From: Bacteroidales bacterium
Lineage (GTDB): Bacteria > Bacteroidota > Bacteroidia > Bacteroidales > VadinHA17
DNA length: 45,185 nt
Direction of reading: 5' to 3'
NCBI GenBank assembly: GCA_012519515.1
Contig: JAAYQC010000137.1
Coordinates: forward strand, 1-45,185
This document shows, in pieces, positions 1 to 8,875 of this stretch. A model generated the notes under the pieces. That model was not told the DNA's origin. It did no database searches and saw only the letters and a program-made list of their open reading frames with translations. Position 1 is the first letter of the stretch; every line of letters begins with the position of its first letter. The position numbers were made by a program, and so were the translations under genes.

Positions 1-19
1 CAATCAGAATGCAAAAGTA

Positions 20-2749
20 CTATTCCTCAACTTCGAAGAGATATTTCCCCGAGCCTGTTTCAAGAACAACCCTGCCGTCGCGGACAGTATTTTTTGTTAT
101 GATTTTATTTCCGGTCAGAGGCAAGCCATTGAGAGTCACCTTATCGGCTGATTCTGCCGGAAGCATGATCGTTGCCGAGGAATTTGCAGGTATTTCGACA
201 GTGAACAACAAGCGGCCGTCTTTTCTTTCCCAACCTGATACAATCTTTCCGTAATTGCTTTCAAATGTAGCCTTGGACATGTCCATTCTCTTTGTAACAT
301 GAGGTTTAATTATCAGGTTTTTGTATCCCGGATCCCGTGTTTCTATGCCGGCTGAGACCCTGTACATCCAGTCGCCTATTGCTCCATAGGCGTAATGATT
401 GAATGAATTCATCCCTGCATCCTGGAAAGTACTGTCGGGTTTCTGTCCGTCCCAGCGTTCCCAGATTGTTGTTGCACCCATTTTTACCGGATAGAGCCAT
501 GACGGGTAAGTTTCCTGCAGGAGGAGGTCATAAGCCACATCGGAGTAACCGTTCGCTGTAAGTACATGGCACAGGAAGGAAGTTCCCAGGAAGCCGGTAG
601 AGATATGATTGTTTCGTCCGCGAATATCGTCGACAAGGAATTTTGCAGCTGCCGGTCTCAGTTCATCCGGCAGGAGATTGAACATCAGAGCAAGAACATA
701 GGATGTCTGGGAGTTGGTCCCGACCCTTCCTGCAGGAGTGACGTATTCTCTGTTAAACACTGATTTTATCTTCTCAAACAGTTCGGAATACTCTTTTTCA
801 TCAGCCGTATTTCCCAGAACCTTTGCTGTTTTTGACAACAGATCGGTAGAATATGCGAAAAAAGCTGTTGAAATAAAATCCCGCTCTGTGAATCCGTCAG
901 CTTCACTATGCCTGTTTACCGGAGGATGATAGAACAGCCAGTCGCCGTATTTGCTGCCTCCTTTCCAGATGTATGAGTCACCGGCCTTCTTCCTTATATA
1001 TTCAACCCATGCCTTCATGCTAGGGTATTGGTTTTCAAGGAACTCTATGTCGCCATACACCTGATACAAGGTCCAGGGAGTTATAGTTGCAACATCACCC
1101 CATCCTGCCGAAGGAACTGCCGTTACTGCATCCTGCCTGTTAAGCACATCCGGAATAACGTCAGGAACAGCACCGTCCTGCTTCTGGTCAAGGGAAAGGT
1201 CCTTGAGCCATTTGCTGAAGAAGGCTGCAACGTTGAAATTAAAAGCAGCTGTGCGGGTAAATGCCTGTGCATCACCTGTCCATCCGAGTCTTTCATCCCT
1301 TTGAGGGCAATCGGTCGGTACATCGACAAAATTGCCTCTCTGTCCCCACTGAATATTGTGCTGGAGCTGGTTAAGAAGCGAATTTGAGCTCTCATAGTAA
1401 CCTGTCACAGGCATATCTGAATGGACCACGACTCCTGTGATATTATCAGCCGTCAGGGTTCCAGGGAAACCTTTGATTTCAAGGTATCGGAAACCCATGA
1501 ATGTGAATCGCGGTTCATATATTTCATCACCTGTACCACCTGCCGTATAATCGATCTGACATTTGGCCGATCTCAGGTTAGCGGTATAGAACTCTCCGTA
1601 TTTATCGAGAACCTCGGCATGGCGTATAGTTATATGCGTTCCTTTCGGTGCATTGACCTTAAGTCTGATCCATCCAACCATGTTCTGTCCCATATCCACG
1701 AGAAGGCTGCCCTTTGGTGACCTGAATATATTTATTGGTTTAATCTCCTTTATCTTACGGATTTCAGCGCCTTCAGATGCAATTATATTGTTATTGTAGT
1801 TTCCGATCCTTACAGGCAGCCATTTGGAATCATCATAATCAGGCAGGTTCCACCCGATAAGTTTTTTGGTCGCATCATATATTTCTCCGTTGTATAAGTC
1901 ATTCATTCTTATAGCTCCGTCGTTATTGCTTTTCCACGACGAGTCGGTGACAATGAGCGACTCGGTTCCATCGGTATAGACAATTCTAAGCTGCATAAGA
2001 AGCCCGAGTCTCTTATCGTATATTGCCCAGTTATTTCCCCAGGCAAGAGTTCCGCGGTACCAGCCATCGCCCAAAACGGCTCCAACTGCATTTTTTCCCT
2101 TTTTCAGCTGAGATGTTACATCGTATACCTGGTATTGAATCCTTTTTCCATAAGTGGTCCAGCCGGGCATCAGAACCTGATCTCCCACTTTACTGCCGTT
2201 GAGATGAAGTTCGTAAAGGCCGTGAGCTGTCACGTATACAGTTGCTTTGGCTATATTCTTACTGATAGTGAATTCCTTTCTGAAATGAGGGGATGGGGAG
2301 TATCTGTTCGTATCCCGTTCCATCTCTATCCAGTTTGCCTTCCAGTTGTCCTGCGACAGCAGCCCCGTCTCCCAGAAAGCTGTTTCGCTCCATTTTGAGA
2401 CTTTTCCCCTGCTGTCCCATACCCTTACCTGCCAGTAATACCTCTGACAGGGCTGGAGATCGGTTCCTGCATATCTGATAAATACAGATTCGGGAGATTG
2501 TACTTTACCTGACTGCCAGACAATCGAAGAAGATGAAAACTTTGGACTGGTAGCCACTCTGACCGAATAGGCCGACTGCATGACATCATATCCGGTAGCT
2601 GAAATTTTCCACGACAACCTGGGGTTCTTTATATCCGTCCCAACAGGATTTGTCCTGTGTTCGCAAGTCAAATCATAAACTGAAAGATCCTGCGAAAATG
2701 CCATAACCGGAATCAGCAGCATCAAAAAAATTAGTCTTAATAATTTCAT
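20..2749 (-). CDS. Alpha-L-rhamnosidase, GH78 family, secreted
   Basis: Releases terminal alpha-L-rhamnose from glycans or glycosides in the periplasm or at the cell surface. Residues 1-20 form a signal peptide ending in AFSQ. An N-terminal beta-sandwich region typical of bacterial rhamnosidases follows (about 25-440), then the (alpha/alpha)6 catalytic barrel. The barrel carries the family hallmark DCPQRDERLGWTGDAQ, with the candidate general acid Glu486, and TIWERWDG, with the candidate base Glu764; a C-terminal beta domain closes the protein. The 909-aa length is usual for GH78 and the gene is complete, stopping 20 bases inside the window. It is divergent from rhaM and the sugar kinase, so rhamnose release and use are adjacent. 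The function call is firm; the natural substrate is unknown. Confidence 0.95.
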   Translation of the reverse strand: MKLLRLIFLMLLIPVMAFSQDLSVYDLTCEHRTNPVGTDIKNPRLSWKISATGYDVMQSAYSVRVATSPKFSSSSIVWQSGKVQSPESVFIRYAGTDLQPCQRYYWQVRVWDSRGKVSKWSETAFWETGLLSQDNWKANWIEMERDTNRYSPSPHFRKEFTISKNIAKATVYVTAHGLYELHLNGSKVGDQVLMPGWTTYGKRIQYQVYDVTSQLKKGKNAVGAVLGDGWYRGTLAWGNNWAIYDKRLGLLMQLRIVYTDGTESLIVTDSSWKSNNDGAIRMNDLYNGEIYDATKKLIGWNLPDYDDSKWLPVRIGNYNNNIIASEGAEIRKIKEIKPINIFRSPKGSLLVDMGQNMVGWIRLKVNAPKGTHITIRHAEVLDKYGEFYTANLRSAKCQIDYTAGGTGDEIYEPRFTFMGFRYLEIKGFPGTLTADNITGVVVHSDMPVTGYYESSNSLLNQLQHNIQWGQRGNFVDVPTDCPQRDERLGWTGDAQAFTRTAAFNFNVAAFFSKWLKDLSLDQKQDGAVPDVIPDVLNRQDAVTAVPSAGWGDVATITPWTLYQVYGDIEFLENQYPSMKAWVEYIRKKAGDSYIWKGGSKYGDWLFYHPPVNRHSEADGFTERDFISTAFFAYSTDLLSKTAKVLGNTADEKEYSELFEKIKSVFNREYVTPAGRVGTNSQTSYVLALMFNLLPDELRPAAAKFLVDDIRGRNNHISTGFLGTSFLCHVLTANGYSDVAYDLLLQETYPSWLYPVKMGATTIWERWDGQKPDSTFQDAGMNSFNHYAYGAIGDWMYRVSAGIETRDPGYKNLIIKPHVTKRMDMSKATFESNYGKIVSGWERKDGRLLFTVEIPANSSATIMLPAESADKVTLNGLPLTGNKIITKNTVRDGRVVLETGSGKYLFEVEE

Positions 2750-2793
2750 ATAGTTAGTGTATTTAGGGTTGATTATTCGAGTTTTGAAATTTA

Positions 2794-2808
2794 TCCAATT
2801 TAATTGGA
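2794..2808. promoter_or_regulatory. Palindrome in the divergent rhamnosidase/rhaM intergenic region
   Basis: TCCAATTTAATTGGA is a perfect 7-bp inverted repeat around one central base. It lies 45 bp upstream of the rhamnosidase start codon, in the only shared control region of the rhamnose genes. Position and symmetry suit an operator for a dimeric regulator, but no regulator gene is adjacent and AT-rich palindromes can arise by chance. Confidence 0.3.
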
Positions 2809-2875
2809 AATCTAAAGCGTAAATTCATTATTTTTATACTTTTTGTAAAATCAGCCCGAAAGCACTTAATTTTTT

Positions 2876-2998
2876 ATGAACCCTGTTGCCGGAATTATGT
2901 TGATTGCACCTGGAAGCATCGGGGCCGCAAGTTTCATGATGTCTGTAACAGGAATTATTGTGCTGATATTATCGGCTTTTGTTGTTATATTAAGCTAG
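2876..2998 (+). other. Possible 40-codon hydrophobic ORF or gene remnant
   Basis: This ORF is below the track cutoff. It encodes a 40-residue, almost wholly hydrophobic peptide (starts MNPVAGIML, ends SAFVVILS) and stops 9 bases before rhaM. Immediately upstream, the frame closes with TAA at 2867-2869. It could be a small membrane peptide, the surviving tail of a rhamnose permease that once preceded rhaM, or chance. The sequence shows only an open, hydrophobic frame; the permease idea is inference from gene order in other Bacteroidota. Confidence 0.25.
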
Positions 2999-3007
2999 CT
3001 GAAAGTA

Positions 3008-3322
3008 ATGAAAAGATTTGCATTCAAAATGAAACTGTTTCCCGGCTTTAAGGAGGAGTACAGGAAGCGTCATGGTGAAATCTGGCCCGAACTCGTGAAA
3101 TTACTTAAGGACCAGGGTATTGGCAATTATTCTATCTTTTATGATGAGGAAACGAACATACTCTTTGCCTATCAGGAACAATCGGGAGAAAGTTCGTCCC
3201 AGGATCTCGGCGCCCTTGAAGTTGTAAAGAAATGGTGGAAATACATGGCCGACATCATGGAGACGAATCCCGACAACTCACCGGTCAGCATTCCTCTTGA
3301 GCAGGTGTTTTTCATGGAATAA
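3008..3322 (+). CDS. rhaM: L-rhamnose mutarotase
   Basis: Interconverts the alpha and beta anomers of L-rhamnose in the cytoplasm so that the sugar can enter catabolism. The 104-aa length matches the family exactly. The N-terminal RFAFKMKLFPGFKEEY and RHGEIWPEL blocks are diagnostic and place Tyr18 and His22, the expected catalytic pair. The C-terminal KKWWKYMADIM segment is also typical of this ferredoxin-like fold. It lies upstream of the FGGY kinase on the same strand and probably shares its transcript. No rhamnose isomerase or aldolase is adjacent, which is unusual for a rhaM locus. Confidence 0.93.
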   Translation: MKRFAFKMKLFPGFKEEYRKRHGEIWPELVKLLKDQGIGNYSIFYDEETNILFAYQEQSGESSSQDLGALEVVKKWWKYMADIMETNPDNSPVSIPLEQVFFME

Positions 3323-3379
3323 ATCAGAGAAAAATCAGTTTATTATATAATGCATAAAAGATAATGGACTTACAACTGC

Positions 3380-3460
3380 ATGAAACAGAATATCGCGATT
3401 GATAAAGATTATATAGAAGAAATTGTAAAATACGAAACCGGGGTACTCAGTAAAAGATAG
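3380..3460 (+). other. 26-codon leader ORF in frame with the downstream kinase
   Basis: ATG at 3380 opens a 26-residue charged peptide (MKQNIAIDKDYIEEIVKYE...) ending at TAG 3458-3460. After that single stop, the same frame runs open for 15 codons straight into the kinase ATG at 3506. The peptide resembles the start of a soluble enzyme more than random sequence. It may be the 5' remnant of a deleted gene, possibly a sugar isomerase, or a short leader peptide. No homology could be tested. Confidence 0.3.
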
Positions 3461-3505
3461 ATTTTTCGGAAGAACCGCTTTGATAAAAACCAGGAGAGAG
3501 CAAAA

Positions 3506-4873
3506 ATGAAGGAGAAAGTAATTGCGATTTTTGACGTGGGAAAAACCAACAAGAAGCTGCTTCTGTTTGATTACAGGCTCAATCTCGTGATGGAGCAGGA
3601 GACAAGAGTTGCAGAAATAGTCGACGATGACGGTTTTGAATGCGACGACATTGAAAAAGTGGAAAAGTGGATCCGGGAATCGATCCTGAAACTGGTACAT
3701 TCAGAAAAATACGAACTGACAGCCATTAATTTTGCTACCTATGGAGCTACCATTGTCTATCTCGATGCTCAAGGCAAAAGGATAGGTCCGGTATACAATT
3801 ACCTCAGGCCGATTGATGAAAAGATACCGGAGCGCTTGTACAGGAGATACGGCGGACAGGATGAATTCTGCAGAAGGACCGCATCTCCCGCTCTTGGAAT
3901 GCTCAATTCAGGGATACAGATACTCTGGCTGAAAACTGAAAAACCGGAGGTCTATGACAAAGTCCGCTATATTCTGCATCTCCCTCAGTACCTTTCATAC
4001 CTGGTCACAGGAAAGATATGCTCGGAACACACATCTATCGGATGCCACACGGGACTATGGGATTTCGACAATATGAAATACCACCCATGGTTAAGCGATT
4101 ATGGGTTGGATCTTCCTGAGCCGGTTCCTGTTACTACCTATACCGAAACTGAAATTGAAGGGAAGAAGATCAATGTAGGTATAGGCATTCATGACAGCTC
4201 TTCCTCGCTGGCTCCTTATTTTTCAGACGATGGGGGTCAATTCCTTCTCATATCCACAGGTACCTGGTGTATCAACATGAATCCTTTCAACAACGAAAAG
4301 CTGACCGTTGAGCAACTTGACAACGACTGCCTGTGCTACATGAGCATCACACGGCAGCCCGTCAAGTCATCCAGACTATTTCTTGGTAATATGCATGATA
4401 ACGGTGTCAGGATGCTGAACGAACACTTCAGGACTACCGAGGATTTTTATAAAAGCGCCGAATATGATCCCGATCTGATCAGGATGCTCAAAAACCGGTA
4501 TCATGGCGATAGAAGGGCCTTCTTCCAGAGCGGACCGGGTTCCAGGGAGTTCAAGGAGACAATCGACCTGTTCGATTTCAAGTCGTTTGACGAGGGCTAT
4601 CTTCAGCTGATGAGCGAACTTGCAGATCTTGTCCAGGAAGCAATTAAACTAATCCTGCCTGAAAAGGATGATATAAGCAATTTCTATATCACCGGCGGTT
4701 TTGCAAAGAACAAAATATTTCTGAAGCTCCTGGCAAAAGCCTTTTCATCGAAGAAAGTTTACACCTCCACGATCAGCAATTCCACCGCTCTGGGTGCTGC
4801 TCTTGTGATATACAAATCGCTCAGTGAAAAGGTACCCGAACCGAACCTCGGTCTAACTGAATATAAAGTCTAG
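3506..4873 (+). CDS. FGGY-family carbohydrate kinase, probable rhamnulokinase
   Basis: Phosphorylates a ketose or polyol with ATP in the cytoplasm; beside rhaM and a rhamnosidase the likely substrate is L-rhamnulose. The N-terminal FDVGKTNKK loop binds phosphate in the actin-like ATPase fold. LISTGTWC near residue 245 and the ITGGFAKNKIF block near residue 395 match the C-terminal FGGY domain. At 455 aa it is about usual length. The start is supported by a purine-rich stretch, CCAGGAGAGAGCAAAA, directly before ATG. It is followed 4 bases later by the DUF2490 gene. FGGY specificity cannot be read from motifs, so fuculose or another deoxyketose remains possible. Confidence 0.85.
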   Translation: MKEKVIAIFDVGKTNKKLLLFDYRLNLVMEQETRVAEIVDDDGFECDDIEKVEKWIRESILKLVHSEKYELTAINFATYGATIVYLDAQGKRIGPVYNYLRPIDEKIPERLYRRYGGQDEFCRRTASPALGMLNSGIQILWLKTEKPEVYDKVRYILHLPQYLSYLVTGKICSEHTSIGCHTGLWDFDNMKYHPWLSDYGLDLPEPVPVTTYTETEIEGKKINVGIGIHDSSSSLAPYFSDDGGQFLLISTGTWCINMNPFNNEKLTVEQLDNDCLCYMSITRQPVKSSRLFLGNMHDNGVRMLNEHFRTTEDFYKSAEYDPDLIRMLKNRYHGDRRAFFQSGPGSREFKETIDLFDFKSFDEGYLQLMSELADLVQEAIKLILPEKDDISNFYITGGFAKNKIFLKLLAKAFSSKKVYTSTISNSTALGAALVIYKSLSEKVPEPNLGLTEYKV

Positions 4874-4877
4874 ATTT

Positions 4878-5552
4878 ATGACCAAGATAAGGAAACTGAC
4901 CGTAATATTTATACTGTCAGGTATGGGACATACGGCACATACCCAGGAAAAGGATTTCGGAATATGGTACTCACTGGCAGTGGAGAAAAAAGTGGCAAAA
5001 AATCTTGATTTTGAATCAGATATCAATCTCAGGACATATCATGATGCCGGAGAAATAGAGGAAGGATTTATTGATGTTGGCCTAAAATATAAAATCAACA
5101 AGACCTTTTCTTCTGCATTTACCTACAGGTTCACTGAAAGGATGGAGAAAGATGACAACTTTCATCCTCGTCATAAATGGGTTGTCGACTTCAGGGCAAA
5201 AAAAGCGCTCGGCGACCTTGATGTATCAGGAAGGCTGAGATTCCAGCAACGTTTCAAGACCTATTTCAGGGATGAAAATGACAGGGAGCCAAAGGAGCAT
5301 CTCCGTTTCAGGATCAAGGCAGTATACGATATACCAAAATGTCCGCTAAACCCATATGCAAGTTCCGAACTTTTTTTTCCCGTTTTCGATCATGTAAAAA
5401 AGACAATTGATCAGCAGAGATATACAGCAGGATTTGAATACAATGTTTCAAAGAAGCAGTCACTGGAAATTGAATACATCTTCCAGAGAGATCTCCACCC
5501 GAAACCGACTGACATGAATATCATATCACTCAATTACAACATAAAACTATAG
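4878..5552 (+). CDS. DUF2490 outer-membrane beta-barrel protein
   Basis: A small predicted outer-membrane barrel of 224 aa. It has an N-terminal signal peptide (about 1-22, ending AHTQ), then alternating polar and hydrophobic beta strands: KNLDFESDINLRTY, FSSAFTYRFTER, DVSGRLRFQQRF, QSLEIEYIFQRD and a final strand NIISLNYNIKL ending in a hydrophobic residue, as barrels do. This layout matches DUF2490, a Bacteroidota family without a settled function. It lies 4 bp after the kinase and is probably cotranscribed. It converges on the ABC permease gene that ends at 5606. Confidence 0.8.
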   Translation: MTKIRKLTVIFILSGMGHTAHTQEKDFGIWYSLAVEKKVAKNLDFESDINLRTYHDAGEIEEGFIDVGLKYKINKTFSSAFTYRFTERMEKDDNFHPRHKWVVDFRAKKALGDLDVSGRLRFQQRFKTYFRDENDREPKEHLRFRIKAVYDIPKCPLNPYASSELFFPVFDHVKKTIDQQRYTAGFEYNVSKKQSLEIEYIFQRDLHPKPTDMNIISLNYNIKL

Positions 5553-5565
5553 TTTTAGAAAGAAG

Positions 5566-5581
5566 CCGGAAGTTTTTCCGG
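5566..5581. terminator. Weak hairpin between convergent genes
   Basis: CCGGAA-GTTT-TTCCGG forms a 6-bp stem with a 4-base loop between the convergent DUF2490 and FtsX genes. It has no clear U-tract on either side, so it could end transcription from either strand only weakly. Confidence 0.35.
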
Positions 5582-5605
5582 ACTATCAGGATTTAGCATT
5601 CAAAG

Positions 5606-8600
5606 CTATTCTTTCCTTATCCTGCTTATCAGTGAATCGGTTCTTATGGATCTCACGGAGATCAGGAGTGCTGCTATTCCGGTAGCAAGAATCAGCAATA
5701 TCATCACGGCTATTGTTTCCCACGGGAAACCGGCATCACTAAGCAGCGAGGGCCGTGTGGCAAAAAGAGCTGAAACGATCCCGGTAACAACACCCGCGAT
5801 AAGAATTACCAAATGTTCATCAAAGATCATTTTCCTTATCCGTTTCAAGGAAAATCCTTCTGCCAGCATCAGGTAGAAATCACTTCTGCGGCTGTTGAAA
5901 TTCCTGATCAGGATAAGCCCCATTCCGGTAACTCCGAAAATCATTCCTATTCCTCCCAGAATAGTAAATACCGAAAGGTATGTATTGGTAACCACGAAAA
6001 ACGAGGCAAGCCTGTCGGCAGCCGGCTCAAAATGAACTCCGTATTCTGCCAGCCGATCGCCAAGGATGCTTATATAGTCATCTCTCATTTCATGATTTCC
6101 GTCGGCGAGAAAAATCTGACTTCCTGCTATCGATGGGAAATATCTGTTGAAATTATCAATACCTATCAGGACATATCCCTGAAACACTGAAGACTTAAGT
6201 CCGGCTGCCAGAACAACATTCAGAACCTGACCGCTTTCAGTCCTGATCTTAAGTGTGTCACCAGCCTTAAGCATAAGGCCATACTGCATCACGGTCTGGT
6301 CGGCAATCCCGTAAATTGTTTCATCAACCGGAAGCTGATTAAGGCATTCCCATGGATTGTCTCCCTTAAAGCCCTTCATAGTGACGGCGAAGGAGAAAGA
6401 ATTTCGTTTTATGAATTCAACCGGATCGATTCCCAGCAGGGGAGGAGAAGCAATGTGATTCAGATTCAGGCAGCTAGCATCATTTCCTGCTGTTTTTCGC
6501 GCCTGAAGGATTGAAAGTTCAGCCAGTTCAGCATCATCGAGACCGAATTCCCTTCGTCCGGTTTCACTGGTCAGGGTGCCCTTCACCGGAACCGATGCTT
6601 CGCCCCAGAGAAGATAGCCACCAGTGCCACCCGATGGCTTCAGCATGTTGTCGCTGATACTCATCTTGTTTGCCCCTGTGATTATAACTGCAAAAAGTCC
6701 TGCAGCAAGAAAGAGGACAGGTGCAATAGCCTGGGAAGGATGGAATGAATAATAAGCATCGGATATATGGGAACTTGTACGCGGAACTTTTTTACCATGC
6801 TTTTCCGGTCTCAGACAATACTGACGGATCAGGAGAATGCAGGCGGCAAAAACCAGTATTCCGGAAATATATGAGAGTAGCGTTGCATGTTCGTCAAGAA
6901 TGAAAGACAATGTCACAGTCAGAACTGCGATCGCTGCAGTTACGATCAGGATCATCAGGTTAAGCTTTGCCGAGGCTCTTTCCACCTTTCCCGTTTCTGC
7001 TTCACTGAGCTTTTTCAGGTAACGTGATGAATTGATTTTCAGAATAATAATAACCAATGCCATGGTAGCAAAAAATCCTGTCAGGAAAGAAAGGAGGTCA
7101 AATTTAGCAGCCAGAGTATTTGTCTGAACCGCTCCCTGCCAGACTGAATTCAGGGCTTTTATTATTATCCAGTTGAAGAATCCACCCGCGAAGGCACCTG
7201 TCAGTGCACCTGCCAATGCAATGAGACCGGTTTCGAGAAACAACTGCATTTCTATCCTGCGCCTGGTAAATCCAAGGGAGTAGAAGGTCATCACTTCAGC
7301 CTTTTTTGATTCATAGTGTGTTGATATCACCAGAATCAGAAGAATGAGGGCCGAAACGATAATGAAGAAACCCAGTCCGAGGAAAAGAGTGCTGAAATCA
7401 ACGCTTTTGTCAGCTGCCGCCACTGATTCCTTCCTGAGATCGGATATGAAAAAGCCTGCCTTTTCAGGATCGAGAGATCCGGTGAGCTTTTCCCTTATAT
7501 CATTTTCAGAGAGCTCTTCGCCAAAACGGATTGATGTTGCCGGACCAAAGTTGCCCGCCCATAGCCCGCGGCCTTTTTCGTAACCTATAAAGGCTTTTGG
7601 TGTGCCGCCAAAGCGATTCCAGTATTCCTCATCCTTGTCTCTTATCAATCGCATATCGATATCCACGCCTGCATCCCATTCCGTGCATGATACACTGCCT
7701 GCTATTCCGGGGAATTCAGGCATAAGCAGGGAGTCGGACCATATACCATTCATTGCAACCACTTTTCCCACAATGAAATCCTGTTTCTCCTCGGTAAGAC
7801 GATTCATCGGGTCGGGTGAATACCAGGAAATGTTGAGAGTATCGCCTTCTTCAGCCGAAAGATCCTGAGCAAGCCATTCATTTATCACGATGGTGTCGCC
7901 TTCCGGCATTCCTTCATACAGCGAAGGATCGAGGGCAGAAATAAAGGAATACGGTGTTGACCCGGCTTTGCTGCTGATGTTGTTGGCAAGGTAAGTGATG
8001 GCAGGAAATGCAGATTTAATTTTTTCCCGTACCTGATCCACCTGTAACTGGTCGATGAAAATCCTTCCGGTCACCAGTTCAAAGCCTCCTGTTGCCGGTA
8101 CAGGCCTAAGCCTCAGGCCGGCATCTTCCGGTTTTATAATCCTGCTCAATGCGCTATGCACCACTTCAGGAGTCAATCCGGCTGCAGAACTGAAAATAAG
8201 TCGGTTAATATCAGGGGGTTCGCCTTCAGCATTGATAATATCCGAACGATTTATGAAAATGTTCATGGGGATCAGCTGGCTGATGCCAAGTGAAAAATTG
8301 CCTGCTTCACCCGGTAACAGGATTTTTCCAATCTTCAGAACGACAGATGGATTGGATACCTTGCCGGGAGAAAAAGGGGCATCTGTCGGTATGTCGGTGA
8401 TTGAATTGAACCTGATAATAAGCTCATCACCTTCGCTAACTTCAAGCCATTCGGCAAGCCGTTTGTTTACCGCGACTTCACCCTGCGAAAGGTTGATGCC
8501 TTCAATATTGTGAAAAGGAAAAAAATCTTGGTCTATAGCAAATATCCTTACCCGCGGGGCTATTTTCTGTGTCGCGAAACTCTGGCAATACCCATCCAGC

Positions 8601-8872
8601 TCAAGCAAGCCTGTTGATGTGGCTCCCGTTTCTGCCGACATTCTCTCCACAAGCGACTGATTGAAATACCTAATCCCTGAACTAAGCACAATCCCTGCAT
8701 TGCCCAGTTTTTCGAATGAAGTCTGCTTAAGGCTTTCACGTACCGATTTTCCGGTCATGAGAGAACCGGTCACCACGCCGGTCAACAGGATAATAATTAT
8801 GAGCTGATAAAGGTAGCCCCTTATGTTATGCGTGACGGATCTCGCTATTATCCGGAGCAGGCTAAGCTTCAT
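5606..8872 (-). CDS. ABC transporter permease, double FtsX type
   Basis: Inner-membrane permease of the MacB/LolE superfamily, working with the ATPase gene 3 bp upstream. One TM segment near residues 20-42 precedes a long extracytoplasmic region (about 45-490). A first FtsX domain follows, with FFIIVSALILLILV and HYESKKAEVMTFYSLGFTRRR. After extra central TM segments and a second extracytoplasmic region, a second FtsX domain lies near 980-1080 (RRSDFYLMLAEGFSLKRIR, then two TM segments). At 1088 aa it is a fused tandem permease, so one chain could serve as the full membrane part. Such systems act mechanically on lipoproteins, lipids or envelope complexes. The cargo is unknown. It is the last gene of the minus-strand train. 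Confidence 0.9.
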   Translation of the reverse strand: MKLSLLRIIARSVTHNIRGYLYQLIIIILLTGVVTGSLMTGKSVRESLKQTSFEKLGNAGIVLSSGIRYFNQSLVERMSAETGATSTGLLELDGYCQSFATQKIAPRVRIFAIDQDFFPFHNIEGINLSQGEVAVNKRLAEWLEVSEGDELIIRFNSITDIPTDAPFSPGKVSNPSVVLKIGKILLPGEAGNFSLGISQLIPMNIFINRSDIINAEGEPPDINRLIFSSAAGLTPEVVHSALSRIIKPEDAGLRLRPVPATGGFELVTGRIFIDQLQVDQVREKIKSAFPAITYLANNISSKAGSTPYSFISALDPSLYEGMPEGDTIVINEWLAQDLSAEEGDTLNISWYSPDPMNRLTEEKQDFIVGKVVAMNGIWSDSLLMPEFPGIAGSVSCTEWDAGVDIDMRLIRDKDEEYWNRFGGTPKAFIGYEKGRGLWAGNFGPATSIRFGEELSENDIREKLTGSLDPEKAGFFISDLRKESVAAADKSVDFSTLFLGLGFFIIVSALILLILVISTHYESKKAEVMTFYSLGFTRRRIEMQLFLETGLIALAGALTGAFAGGFFNWIIIKALNSVWQGAVQTNTLAAKFDLLSFLTGFFATMALVIIILKINSSRYLKKLSEAETGKVERASAKLNLMILIVTAAIAVLTVTLSFILDEHATLLSYISGILVFAACILLIRQYCLRPEKHGKKVPRTSSHISDAYYSFHPSQAIAPVLFLAAGLFAVIITGANKMSISDNMLKPSGGTGGYLLWGEASVPVKGTLTSETGRREFGLDDAELAELSILQARKTAGNDASCLNLNHIASPPLLGIDPVEFIKRNSFSFAVTMKGFKGDNPWECLNQLPVDETIYGIADQTVMQYGLMLKAGDTLKIRTESGQVLNVVLAAGLKSSVFQGYVLIGIDNFNRYFPSIAGSQIFLADGNHEMRDDYISILGDRLAEYGVHFEPAADRLASFFVVTNTYLSVFTILGGIGMIFGVTGMGLILIRNFNSRRSDFYLMLAEGFSLKRIRKMIFDEHLVILIAGVVTGIVSALFATRPSLLSDAGFPWETIAVMILLILATGIAALLISVRSIRTDSLISRIRKE

Positions 8873-8875
8873 AGC

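Noticed and set aside
8055-8513. 152-aa plus-strand ORF
   Set aside because: Antisense to the FtsX permease, with no start signal or domain.
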